From assembly GCF_004193775.1 (NCBI RefSeq), contig NC_041009.1, positions 45,501,534 through 45,565,533 of the forward strand: a stretch of 64,000 nucleotides of DNA, given 5' to 3'. This document shows positions 24,990 through 37,045 of the stretch, one piece after another. A program made the translations under genes and the position numbers. The first letter of the stretch is position 1. Each line of letters starts with the position of its first letter. Under the pieces are notes generated by a model that was given only the letters and a program-made list of their open reading frames with translations, did no database searches and was not told the origin of the DNA. The stretch is from Glycine soja (lineage: Eukaryota; Streptophyta; Magnoliopsida; Fabales; Fabaceae).

Positions 24990-27240
24990 ATTACTTATTA
25001 TATTGCACAAAATCACATAGGAATAAAAAATAAGTTGAGTCTTCCAGAAAAAAGAAAATGGGTGGAATCAAACTTTATTTAAAGAGAGAGAAAAAATTAT
25101 AAAAGTGTAAAATAATTTTATATTCTAATTCAAGTATAAATTGATTGATTTTTATAAAATAATCTTAAAAATTATATTAACAATAACATGATTTGTAATT
25201 AAGTGATAATATAAAATTATTTTAGATTATTGATACATTATCATTAGACTCATGTTTAAATAGATTATTTTTTGTTTAAATTACATATATCATCTATTTG
25301 AAATAATCTTGTTCAGATTATATTGCACAAAATCACATAGGAATAAAAAATAAGTTGAGTCTTCGAGAAAAAAGAAAATGAGTGGAATGAAACTTTATTT
25401 AAAAAGAGAAAAAAATTTATAAAAGTGTAAAATAATTTTATATTATAATTTAAGTATAAATCATAAATTGATTGATTTTTATAAAATAATCTTAAAAATT
25501 ATATTAACAACAACATGATTTGTAATTAAGTGATAATATAAAATTATTTTAGATTATTAATACATTGTCATTAGACTCATATTTAAATAGATTTTTTTTT
25601 GTTTAAACTACATATATCAATAATCTTGTTCGGATTAGATAAAACTTTGATGAACAACAAACTTTTTCCTTTAAGTATCTAATAATTATATAGTTGTCCA
25701 ATATTTTAATTCGAAACTTGATCAGATGTACTAATCACATGTCAATTGATAAAGATGTTATATTTATATAATTTATGATGTTAAGTTATATGTGACAAAA
25801 CTATTTAATGTAAAGCTATTTGTTAAAGTAACAGAAAAATGTAAAATGACATAAAAATAATAAATTATAATTTATTTAAAAAGAATAATTAAGAAATTGG
25901 ATAAATATAATAAGAATAAAAATAAAAGAAAATATAAAAATAACTATAAGTTAGCCATTTTAAAAAATATTGCTTAAAATAATATTTCAAAAATAAATAT
26001 TTATCAAACCGTGAAACATATTTTTTTATTAATGAAAAACTAAAAAATAATTAAAATAATTTTCCAAACATAATCTTAATATGACTAACACATACGTCTT
26101 TCACTCTTTTTGTTCATAGTAGCTTGTGATTTGAATTCGATCATTATACTTCTCTTATTGGTGACGATATATAAATTCCAGTATAGATTTTTCTGAGAAT
26201 GGTAGTTTTCCCTCACCTGCAATAAGACATGCCTTCCCTTATATTTTTTTTAATTAAAAAAGTTTGTTTAACAAGTTATTTTATTTAAAAAGGCTTATTT
26301 TATATCAAAAATATTAGATAATATTTACTTGTTTCTACATGAGTTAATAGACTTATAGGCTAATGAGAAGAAAAAAATCAAATAAAACAAAATATAACTT
26401 AATGAAAATTAAAACTATTGTTACTAAAAGCATGGAACAAAGGACTATTTGTTATAAGGACTATAAATTGAGCATAAATTTATCCTTCAATAAAATTACA
26501 GCCTTTACTTTTTATGATAAATAAATATATGATTAAAAGAACCTTGTAAGATTATTTTATCTTTCTATCAAAAAAGATTATTTTATCCTTCCACTTTTGT
26601 CCCTTTTCATATTAAGTTTGTTGTTGACATTATTTTGTAGTTTTTAGATTTATAACTATTAAGATTAAGATAAAAACAAAATGCATAAAAGATAGAGTTT
26701 TATAAAGAAAAAAAAAATATTATGATTTAAAAATAACCCATTCTTACATATAAAAAAATCTCTCTCTCTATATATATATATATTTATAAAAATTATACTA
26801 GATGTATTTTTTTTGTCTGGGTATTATTAATTATTAATGCATTATATTTAAATCGATAAAATTTACATTTCTTTTTTGCAAATCTGTGTTACATTTATTT
26901 AATATGATAAGTAGAAGCGGAAAGATATGTCCAATCATATGTGTAACTTAATTACATTTTCTTTATTTTCTTTTCCAAATTTAAATTCCTCAAAAGGGCG
27001 TGTATGAAATAAAATTTCCAAAAACTTACCAACCCATCAGCTAAAATTTTATTGAATATTTGAGATGAGTGCATTATTAGGAGGCCAATAATAGATGTGA
27101 AAGTCCATTTTTGTAAGATGACTAGAACGCACTTAATTATATCTCAATACATTAGTTACCAAAATACTCACATTAGAAAAATCAAAGGTCAGTGTCACGC
27201 TTGAAGGTAAAGACAAAAAACATTATCTTCAACTCCTTTG
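24990..27240. other. Intergenic region upstream of SEC62 and of the plastid-protein gene
   Basis: Non-coding AT-rich DNA between divergently transcribed genes. It contains a 320-bp tandem duplication at 25001-25637. The rest is low-complexity A/T sequence with no gene. Confidence 0.65.
25001..25637. repeat. Tandem duplication of a 320-bp unit
   Basis: The unit at 25001-25320 (tattgcacaaaatcacatag...) is repeated at 25321-25637. Only scattered substitutions and a few small indels separate the copies, for example cttccag/cttcgag and a 10-nt loss near the end of copy 2. The copies abut directly. Neither has an open frame. The high identity suggests a recent event by unequal exchange or replication slippage. 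Confidence 0.93.
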
Positions 27241-27280
27241 CTCGTGTTGTGTTTTGGATATTTGAGTGAGAGAACAGTGA

Positions 27281-28322
27281 ATGAGGAGTTCCAATTCCCA
27301 TATTCAATTTCAAATGTTCTTCTCCATGCAGCTTCTTTGCTTCTACAAGCACCCACCACCACTGTTTGTACACAATATTAATGAAGGCATTTTTAAGTAC
27401 AAGAGGTTTTTCACAAACCCTTCTTCTTCTTCTCGTGGCATAGTTCATGCAGTGAAGGAAGATTCACAATCACAGCAATATGAGGTAGACCCAGATAAAG
27501 CCAGAGAAGCACTCAAAAAGCTTGATGAGCAAATCCAGTCTCTCTCCAATAAAAAACAAGTCTCCACTCCAAAACTCAGAGGTACTCTTTTCATCTTTAC
27601 TTATTTTATCATCTGAAACATTTTTTTATCGACAAATAAATATTAATTATTAATTTATTAATTTTTGTTAATAAGAGAATTTGAACTTACAATATCTTTT
27701 CTCTTTTATTTTCTTTTTCCACCATGAAGTCAACTTTATCCTCAATGCATAACTTATTGACTAATTCTTGCAGTGTTTGAGTTATTAGTATTATTTAAAT
27801 TTGTAAAAAAAAAAGTAATTGTTAATATGGTATCTTTATATATTTTTTTATATATAAATTCTCGTTACCCTCAATCACTTTATTTCCAAACAATAGTAAC
27901 TGAACATGTTTTTCACTGGTACCGAAGGGCTGTGTATGAAATAAAGAAAACAAATTAATTCTTCTTATAAGATTTTCTAAAACAGAGTTGAGTGTTTTTT
28001 AAGTTTTCAAAAAATTAAAAGTATTTCCTATTTTATTTAATGCTTTTTCATAATATATCAACAGTATCTGTAGAAAGATTTATAAATATATATATAACTA
28101 CTCTGGATTTGAACTTGTCCCGAACTCATATATAGTGAAATACTTGAACCTTTTGCAGTTTCGGACATGAAGCTTCCCACAGAGCAAGCCAGTCGCAATG
28201 ATGAGAAGTTAGAAATTTCAGATTCGTTCCTTACAACTTTAGCTGCTGGTCTGGTTCTCTTCACTGTATTTTATAATGTACTATTCTATGCTGTAATTAA
28301 GCCTGCCATCGATGGTTCATAA
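27281..28322 (+). CDS. Small uncharacterised single-span membrane protein, probably plastid-targeted
   Basis: Two coding exons, 27281-27581 and 28159-28322, join in phase (ctcaga g|gtactc ... ttttgcag|tt) to give 154 aa. Residues 1-56 are rich in Ser, Phe, His and basic residues and almost lack acidic ones, as in a transit peptide. In-frame ATGs at codons 12 and 16 could also serve as starts. A charged segment (DPDKAREALKKLDEQIQSLS, about 70-89) is probably helical or coiled coil. An acidic stretch (EQASRNDEKLEISDS) precedes one hydrophobic span (about 124-147, TTLAAGLVLFTVFYNVLFYA), and the protein ends VIKPAIDGS. The architecture fits a small thylakoid or envelope protein. I do not recognise the family and assign no function. 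Confidence 0.78.
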
Positions 28323-29069
28323 CATCTCCATATATGGCTCGTGTGTGTATACATAGAAGAAGAAGGTTTTATAGCATATAAGAACCTCGTTGTTATATAT
28401 ACATATGAAATGGAAGTTGGACTATATCATTTTTCTCACGACTGTATATACATACTTACTCTCTTGCATGTTACCAAAACTCTAATTGTGAGTTGTGAGT
28501 TAAGGGAATCTAATTCAATTGTTATTTAAGTTATTATAAATTCTTTCATACTATTTTTTATTCCTGCATGTTAAAAAATATCTGATTATGATACCACTTT
28601 GGAAGCAATTACTAATTCTTCTTGCATTTTCTTCAAATTTTCTTTATCATGGTTACCACCAGAGTTTAAACTCTTGAATTAAATTCTCCCGAGCATTTAT
28701 TTGCAATTATTGTCAAATAGGTTATCTTACAAATATTTTTAAGAAAATATTGTTCAATATAAGAGGTTTACCCGTCAAGATAAAAATAATAAGAAGAAAA
28801 AGAGCAAAAAAAATTTTTTTTTGAAATAAATGTAAGTAGAAATAGAGATAAGAATACGAGTAAACTTTCCCTTCTTTAAGAACCCATCAATCAAGAAACT
28901 AAAATAAGAAAAAGTAAAAATGGCAACAAATTAACTATCATTGATGACTCGTGGTAAAAATGACAAGTTAACTTGTCCAGACATTTTTATAAGAAAAAGT
29001 AAAAATGACTGGAGTATCTATCATTGATGTGCCTCAACCTATGAGTGAATGGTGATTCAAAATGTTCAG

Positions 29070-29276
29070 GGAAGAAGTTACACTCATGGAATTTTTTTAT
29101 GACTGTGATTCATTACTAACATTTGCATCTACCAGCAAGATGGTTTTCACAAAGAGAACTGGTAAATGGTAATCTAGCAGCTCATTTTCTTGCCTCTTTG
29201 GCTTTTTTTTTCGGTGAAGAGGTCTCTCGTCAATTGGACCCCATAAAGCAAGGACTAACATTGTGTTTCGCTTGAA
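29070..29276 (+). pseudogene. Fragment resembling the end of a plant retroelement RNase H-like domain
   Basis: Read from about 29155, the frame gives RELVNGNLAAHFLASLAFFF, then GEEVSRQLDPIKQGLTLCFA and a stop at about 29276. The pattern R-E-x-N-x-x-A-x-x-L-A is the usual end of RVT_3/RNase H-type domains in plant non-LTR elements and their domesticated relatives. Upstream homology is broken by stops. This is identified by motif memory only and is a low-certainty relic. Confidence 0.4.
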
Positions 29277-30463
29277 TGTGAATCTTTGTTGGTTGTTCAG
29301 GTGGTTTTTTATATTGATCTAGTTCCTTGGACTCTTAAAATAGGTGATAAATTTATATAGAATTAACAAACTCTATAAGGTTTCTAGTTGGTCACATTTA
29401 TAGAGAGGCCACACTTGTACATATAGGATTGTCTCTCATGTTTTTTTTTCAATGATTCTCTTGGTGGGTACAATTCAATATATTTAAGAAACAACTCAAC
29501 TGAATTAATAACAATATATAAAACAAAATTTAAAGAAATTATGATGTATAAATTTGCACAATTAATTTTTATATTAGTTCATTCTTTCCCACTAAAAGTT
29601 ATATCTAATTCTCAATCAATTCTGAGAGAAAATTTTCACTACAACTTAATTATACAATCAAGACACTTCACTTAACATTATTGGGATACCGCACCCAATT
29701 ACGCAACTCTTCTTTAGGGATGCTTACCCTAAACTGCTTGAAATCTATTTTGCTCAAACAACATCAAGTACCAATAACATGCAAACTCTAGTGTGCAACC
29801 TTGAAGCAATCTTCAAGAAATCAAAGAGAGGATTTGAGTGCAGTTTTCTCCAATGTAACACCAGTTTTTCAATAATATTTTTGAACACAGAGACTTTTTT
29901 TTATTAGAAATGAATGAGCTTCCAAATGGGCCTCTGTTATAGAGTAATCAATTGTTTTTTTTTACGTAATTGATTAATTGTCTCGAAGTAATTTATCACT
30001 GACTTATAATTAATTATCTAATACAGTTTTTCAAAATGGCAATCAATTACTACTCACACAGAAAACCAAATTTTTAGCTCTTTGAAGTATTCAATTACTA
30101 TAAGTAATGAAAGTCACTAAGTATAACCTTAAAATAATCTATTAATGGATATTATTTAGAGAATACTTATGAGTTATTGGTCCAAACAGATCATCCTAGA
30201 GATTAAGAGTTTTAAGAAGATTCACAAATATAAAGATATGAAAACTTATATGTTGGGAACTCATGCCAACGCCATTCATGATAATAAAGATAAGTACATC
30301 TAGCCAAAGATACTTGACAGCAAAGTGTATTAAAAGATATAAAGGGTTACAACTCAAATAAAATACAATAAAAGTGAGAATATAAATGAAGTCATATAAA
30401 AAACTAGTGACTTAATCTAGTAACATATTCGAAAACTTGAGAGTTTGCATCATTTATATGTTT

Positions 30464-30900
30464 TGATCTCAAGTCAGTAAGGATCGTTAACATCTTTTGT
30501 ATTTGAGATATTATCTATTTAGGTGTTTGGTGGACCGTCACAATTTTATCTTTGGTAAAATGAGTCTCAGTAGGTTGAGAGGAGAGTGTTTATAAATGAC
30601 ATGTGGTCTTGACTCCTAAGTGATATAGAGCTTTGAGTCTATTGAAATAAGCTTTATGGTCGAAGCTAAAGGATAAGAATGGCCTAGATCCTCTTTCTAG
30701 CACCAATGTTCTGACCTCAAGTTTGCAAACATCATTAATGTCTCATATATCTAAGGTATTGTTTGTTTAGGTGCTCGATGGGTCGTTACGATTTTGTCCC
30801 TAGTAAAAGATGTCTCAATAGATTGAGATGAAAGAATGTTTATAAAAACTTATAATCCCAATTCCTAAATAATGCCAAACTTTATGACTATCAAAGCACT
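30464..30900. mobile_element. Pair of diverged 190-bp direct repeats, TRIM-like
   Basis: The segment at 30464-30650 (tgatctcaag ... tttaggtgtttggtgga ... gtctcagtaggttgagagga ... gtgtttataaatgac) recurs at 30712-30900 with about 70-75 per cent apparent identity. About 60 bp separate the two. Short direct repeats around a tiny non-coding interior suggest a terminal-repeat retrotransposon in miniature. The minus-strand interior (ttggtgctagaaagagga) could be a decayed primer-binding site. Ends are uncertain. Confidence 0.5.
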
Positions 30901-31124
30901 CTATTTATTCTTCCTTTCGGAGTTTATCAAATTCTCCTTATATTTATGTTTGACTTTTGATCTCTTTGTTTTTGTGGACTCTTAGTGAATCATGAACCTA
31001 AATAGATGAGTTATTATAGATTCTAGTTGTAAACTTTGATTTATATTTTTATATAAACTTTATTCTATATTTATGTGGACTTTTGGGATAATGTCCCTCA
31101 TAAATCATTTAGTAAAGTGATCAA

Positions 31125-31128
<4 letters not shown>

Positions 31129-31171
<43 letters not shown>
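31129..31171. repeat. (AT)n microsatellite
   Basis: An AT dinucleotide run of about 43 bp, roughly 0.5 kb upstream of the THO3 start codon. Confidence 0.96.
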
Positions 31172-31172
<1 letters not shown>

Positions 31173-31695
31173 CTCAAAATTTTTGTTTTTAACGGTATTT
31201 GGATAAGGAATTTTGAGAGAAAAGTTTAATCATTTAAGTGAATTTAAAATATTATATGCTCATATAACTTATTTGTATATTAAATTCAAAGAAGTTTTTA
31301 AGTGATAAAACTTTAATATTTTTTTTCTAACCAAAATAAAAAAATTACAAATAACACTTAAAATGAAAAAAAACCCTGAAATTACACATAAAATTTACTT
31401 ATAATAAAAATCAAATTACTCCTCTATCGTAAAAAAAAATTACAAAAGTTAAAATTATTTTATAAAAGGAAATAATTTAATTAAAATAATAAAATTCTCA
31501 TAAATGAAACCTAAAATAATATTAATAATCACAGGATTGCGCTACAAATTTTCAGGTAAGAACACACAATACAACGCTAACTCTTCCTCCTCCTGTTCCT
31601 ACTTGTGCGTTTCCACTGTCATCAGATACTGCTCACAGCAATCACAGTTACTGGAAATCTTTATAGTCAAGCCTCTCAGATTCGTTGCTTCCACC

Positions 31696-34600
31696 ATGGA
31701 GGAACAAATCCCATTTAAGAATCTCCATAGCAGAGAGTATTCGGGTCACAAGAAGAAGGTACCCTTTTGCCCCTTCTCTCTCCCCCTTTCTCGTTCATGG
31801 TAAACGCGTTCAAAGCTCAAAACTTTCGTGCTTCAATGCTTCGGTTTGTGTGAAAGATAAGCCCTTTCTCAGTTTTTCTGTTAGAATTCTGAAATGGGTA
31901 TTTTTGTTTTTTTCTCCAATAGGTGCACTCTGTGGCTTGGAATTGCATTGGCACAAAACTTGCTTCTGGTTCCGTGGACCAAACTGCGCGAATATGGCAT
32001 ATTGAGCCACATGGGCATGTAAGATTACTCTTAATTGAGCCCTTTTTTCTCTGTGTGTGGCTAAATTTTGTATTGATATATTTTCTCATAAATAGCTATC
32101 AGGAGAATGAGACAGCAAATTATGTTGTTTTATTTCATGGATTAGAGGAGACAAAGGGCTTTTATATTAGCCTTAGGTCTAGGCCAGTCTTTTGGGTTGT
32201 TGTACCTGAATATGGCTTCAGAGCTAATGGAATAAAAGGGCATATTAGCCACATAAAGATTTCATCATTTGAATGGAGAAAGCATAAATTAATGTTTACA
32301 AAGAAATGTGGTAGGTTTGCTGTTTGTGAAAAAAATTGAGTGGCCTTAGTATCAATATCTTGTTTGATAATCTCCACTTTGAAATTACTGTGGGAACTTT
32401 TAATGAATTCAAGCAATGTCTTTCTATTACTTTTGGTGGATGAGATAACATGACATCATGTGATTTTTTTATTTGTTGGAAATCGGAATGTCATATAACC
32501 AAGGATTAATCCTTAGAAGATGTTGCCATAAGGAAGAGTAGAACTTATTTAGAGGGGTATCTTGAGCAGGGGAAGGACAAGGGGTCAGTTGGGATAAAAT
32601 AATGGATGAGGGTTATCTAAGAATCACTGCCCTTTGATTACATTTCCATGATCCAAAATGACTGTACTATCAGAGAATATGTGTCTAAGAATTAGGACTT
32701 GTTGGACCAAATTCAAATCAATAAGTGCATTGCAAATTATGTATAATCTGGAAGGAAATTCTTATCAAAGTTGTAGATCAACTGTGAATTTTTCCACTGG
32801 CTTCTTGCTAGAAATGAAACATTATGTTGTGATATGGGGGGTGGGGGTACAATCGAGAAGGTTAAGTATGGTACCCTTTCTGCAATTCTCTTTTAGTTTT
32901 TGCTGCTTCTTTTGTGTCATTGTAAGCAATTTTATCTTTCTCATTATTTTGTGGTTAGAAATTTTATTTTTCTGTTTTGTGTGATTGGGTGGGGTGTTTA
33001 TTGTAGGGCAAGGTCAAAGATATTGAATTGAAAGGTCACACTGATAGTGTGGATCAGCTATGCTGGGACCCCAAACATGCTGATTTGATTGCAACTGCAT
33101 CGGGTGACAAGACTGTTCGTTTGTGGGATGCTCGAAGTAAGTGATCATTTAGTTGCTCAATTTATTTTGATTTGTCATATCAGAAGGGTGGAGATTTATT
33201 ATTGGCTTTTTATAATTTGGGAGACCTGTAATCCATTGTATGGTTATATTCTCTTAATCCCGTGCAAACCTACCATATATGCAATTGGAATGCACAAATA
33301 ATTGGTTTATTTACTTGAAAATATTTCTACTGGCAAGATAAAAGCTTTCGTCGATGAATAGTTAGAAAAAATGCTAATTGAGTTAGCTTAAAGGAAATCT
33401 AAAATTATGTTAACAGAGAATATTTATTATTTTTTCTTTTGAGGGCCAGGAAGGGGTTTTGAAAAAAGTTGCTCATGTTTGGTTTCTGCAGGTGGAAAAT
33501 GCTCTCAACAGGCAGAACTTAGTGGGGAGAATATTAACATCACTTACAAACCTGATGGGACTCATGTAGCTGTTGGTAACAGGGTATGTGATACAACCCC
33601 TTTCATTTGCTTTAAGCTCTGAAGGGCTGATGTGGTGACTGGATATGTCAAAATCGACTATATACTGTTATGTTTGAATTGTTCTTGTTCTAGAATCATT
33701 GGGTTTGTAGTTAATAAATAGACTATGTCTATGATTCTCTTGCTATTTTTAAGCATGTTAAAACCATATCCTGTTGTTTTGTATTTCATAGGATGATGAA
33801 TTAACAATACTGGATGTTCGGAAGTTCAAACCAATTCATAGGCGCAAGTTCAATTATGAGGTATTATCTAGTTTATACTTCATTCTTGCTGTCTGGTCTG
33901 TTTCTGTCAGTTTATTAAAGCCTATTTTCGAGGATAAGAGATGATATTGAACCTTGAAAATTATGATCAACTTGTCTTTCATTATCTGTTACCAGTTTAA
34001 TTGGTAAAATACATGTATTGTACTTATGTTAGTGTATTCTTGTTGTATTGAGCCCGTTGACGCATTAGTATATGTTGTATATAAATATATCCTTGTACTC
34101 TTATTTTTCATTTAAGTTTATTCATATTTTTTGGTTTTTTACTACTATATTTGTTGAGTAAGAGTGACTTACAATTTCCATGCCTTGAAACCTGATATGT
34201 CTTTTAAAAATCGATAGAATGTTGTTTTTTCACTACATCCACTCCAATGTAAGTTTCAAGGATTCACCCTATATAGAGAATATTATGTATTACTAGCTGT
34301 ACGAGCATCATAGTGCTTCTGCTTCCCAACACACACCGTCACTTTCTGAACTATCTGTGTTTTCTGGTTCCTAGCTTTTGTTTTCTTCTCTTTTTGCATT
34401 CATCTCACCTGAAATTTGACTCCTTCAACATCTTTCATTATTATACTGTTCTGGAGTTCATTGTTTTGCTCAACTGCACTAAACTTATGCCTTTTTCTTT
34501 TGGGGGTTCATACATGTCCATCTATGATTACACATTTTCAAAACTTAAAAAAGTGAGCATCCTTGCTGTTTACCACAATGGGAGATGTGTTTCACTACAT

Positions 34601-35746
34601 CAAAACAAATTAATTCCAATGAACTCAATAATTCCTGTGCTTTCCTAGGTAAATGAGATTTCTTGGAACATGACGGGTGAGATGTTCTTTCTAACAACAG
34701 GAAATGGTAAGATCATTCTTTGACTCGTACTTTCTAAAATATGAATCTCAACTTGGACTCTGATAAAGTAGAAAACTTTCTTATATTTTTATTACATGCT
34801 CACCTTCTCAGGGACTGTGGAAGTTCTCTCTTACCCATCTCTTCGACCTCTTGACACTCTCATGGCCCATACAGCTGGTTGTTATTGCATCGCAATTGAT
34901 CCAGTAGGAAGGTACATTTGTTCTTTCTGGTCTCATTAATTGCACTTCAATTAGCAAGGTAGTATACAAATGCACAACCATATCTGATTCTAAAATTTTA
35001 ATTGTCTATCTTCATTTCCTTCAATAGAATATCTTTAATTTTCATAGAAAAGTATCTATAAGTACATAAATAGATAATGTCATGTTATTGCCGCAGATAT
35101 TTTGCTGTTGGAAGTGCTGATTCCCTTGTAAGTCTGTGGGATATATCAGAGATGCTCTGCGTGCGTACCTTCACAAAGCTGGAGTGAGTTTTCCTCAGCT
35201 TCATGTTTGTGTATTCAGCTTTTGTTTTTCAGGTTATAATGATCGTGTTTCTTGTGACAAATGTGGCATGTTATGCTTCTCAGATGGCCTGTCCGGACAA
35301 TTGGCTTCAATTATTCTGGAGATTTTATTGCTTCTGCAAGTGAAGACTTGTTCATTGATATTGTAAGTTACACATGACATTTTTTTATTTTTGTTTTCTA
35401 ACTCATCTTTTGCAAAACTTGGGCTTATCCATCTATCAAATGATTGAAATTTAATTTGCATCTTGTTTGCTACTACTTTATGAAACAGTCAAATGTTCAT
35501 ACTGGAAGAACAGTGCATCAAATTCCTTGTAGGGCTGCTATGAACAGTGTTGAGTGGAATCCTAAATACAATTTACTTGCATATGCTGGTGATGACAAAA
35601 ACAAGCATCAGGCTGATGAAGGTATAATTTTTTTGGGTACATGTGTAGTGTTAATGGAAACACAAAGAATCACAATATGCCGCAGTTAACTACTGTGCTT
35701 TTTGGTTGCAGGTGTTTTTCGCATTTTTGGTTTTAAAAATGCTTAG
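31696..35746 (+). CDS. THO3: THO complex subunit 3 (TEX1), WD40-repeat mRNA export factor
   Basis: THO3/TEX1 is a nuclear WD40 propeller of the THO/TREX complex, which couples transcription to mRNA export. In plants it also supports production of small-RNA precursors. Eleven exons join in phase: 31696-31758, 31923-32018, 33007-33136, 33492-33583, 33792-33860, 34649-34706, 34812-34911, 35097-35183, 35284-35362, 35489-35621 and 35712-35746. They give 313 aa, matching the roughly 315 aa usual in plants. Repeat signatures are visible: HSVAWNCIGTKLASGSVDQT, GHTDSVDQLCWDPKHADLIA, SGDKTVRLWDAR, YFAVGSADSLVSLWDI and NSVEWNPKYNLLAYAGDD. The start MEEQIPFKNLHSREYSGHKK has a good Kozak context (caccatgg). 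Introns 2 (988 bp) and 5 (788 bp) are the longest and hold no recognised element. The gene looks intact. Confidence 0.97.
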
Positions 35747-36277
35747 TATATATGGTAGGGGCACTGTTTTTACTGGTTTGAGAATGCAAACAAATGGGAA
35801 GACTGAGAGAGCCTAATGGAGGTTGATTTGTAATCTGAATAAATTTGATTATTATGTGTAGAACAAGGGGCAGCATTCACGGACATGAATAGTAAGTAAA
35901 AGGGATATTTTTTTTTTCCATTCTTTTTAGTAATTGTATGGATAAATGATATCGTTCAACAGCATATTGCCCTATACAAGTTGTGACACAAGTTGTGACC
36001 AAATTGTTATGTATTTAGACATAATAGTTCTTTTGCTTTTTACACCGCTCTCCCATCAGAATGGTTTGGTAATTGATGACATTAAAGGACAACAGCACAA
36101 ATGGTATTTTGGAATGCTGAGTTTGAAATGTTCGCGCTAATGTCGAGTTTCACTTTCTGTATGGATCTCCAAATCGTTTTTATTTTTCCGTGGATCACCA
36201 ACACTTTTTGTTAGATCGGCTGGATCACAAACGCTTGATTGGCCATATTTTATTCTTCTATGTTACTCAGGTAGAAA

Positions 36278-36380
36278 GGAGCATGGTTGTTGAGTGAAAG
36301 CTGTTTTGGGATAAGGAGCATGGTTGTTGAGTGAAAGCTGTTTTGGGATAAGGAGCATGATTGTGGAATGAAAGTATAAT
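36278..36380. repeat. 37-bp tandem repeat, 2.8 copies
   Basis: The unit starting ggagcatggttgttgagtga occupies 36278-36314 and 36315-36351 identically. A diverged partial third copy follows at 36352-36380. Confidence 0.95.
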
Positions 36381-36414
36381 TTTGTGGAAAATGAGAGAAT
36401 AACATAAGAGTGCA

Positions 36415-37045
36415 TTTGGATGAGAGAATTTAAAATTGAGAAATTTTAAATTCTAAGAATTTCAAATACTTCAATTGAAATTCTTTTATTTTCAAAATTT
36501 TATGTTTGGATAGAAAAAATTAAAATTGTGAGGGTGAAAGAAAATAAATGTAAAGAGAGGAGAAGATATGTTTAGTGTGCTTTCAAAGAGAAGAATATTG
36601 ATGTTGCATGAGGAGGCGCAAGGGAATCCAGACATGACGAGACATACCACCATACTTGATCACAACATTCAGTCAACAACGCAAGACATGATTCACCTAG
36701 GCCTTCTACGCCGACAAGCACCTCTATCGCGTGATAGACAGCGACGGTCGCTCTCTTGACTGGTGGGTGCAATTCTACTTGTTTTCCTACGCTCGCACTC
36801 GATTGACGCTCCGTGAACTCAGACAGTGTTTCTTGAGAGAAGAGGATCATTAGCGTGAAGGAAGAGTCGTGAGTTCAAGAATGAAATTTCGGAAACTTTC
36901 AGGATGAAGGTTATAAAAGAAATACACTAACGTTTTGAAAGGTTCTTTTATCAATAAGAAAATTTTAATTTCTCACCTTTTAAAAAGAAATTAAAATTTT
37001 ATATTTTTAGTTGTTTGAAATGAAAATGGAAGTATTTGCTCCCTT
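36415..37045. mobile_element. Possible TIR element enclosing a gene-like GC-richer segment
   Basis: The left edge (gagtgcatttggatgagaga...) and the right edge (inverse of agggagcaaatacttccatt) share the general plan of plant TIR elements with (T)TTGGAT/GAGAGAATTT-type ends, but pairing is loose. The interior at about 36570-36860 is clearly less AT-rich. One frame (36700-36852) reads as a compact protein-like stretch, AFYADKHLYRVIDSDGRSLD then WWVQFYLFSYARTRLTLREL, ending at a stop. It could be a captured gene fragment. I do not recognise the source. Confidence 0.35.

Larger units (their letters stand above)
28400..31480. other. Intergenic region with retroelement relics
   Basis: No intact gene. 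It contains an RNase H-like fragment near 29070-29275, a paired direct repeat resembling a miniature LTR element (30464-30900), and a TA microsatellite (31129-31171). A stretch with repeated taatcaattact-type words lies at about 29940-30110. Confidence 0.6.

Noticed and set aside
31923..32339. 138-codon frame starting in THO3 exon 2
   Set aside because: Only the first 32 codons are exon. The remainder is intron 2 read-through beyond the donor at 32019.
35128..35133. gtaagt inside THO3 exon 8 that mimics a splice donor
   Set aside because: Splicing there would remove the LVSLWDISEM part of a WD repeat and break the frame. Reading through to the donor at 35184 joins perfectly with exon 9.
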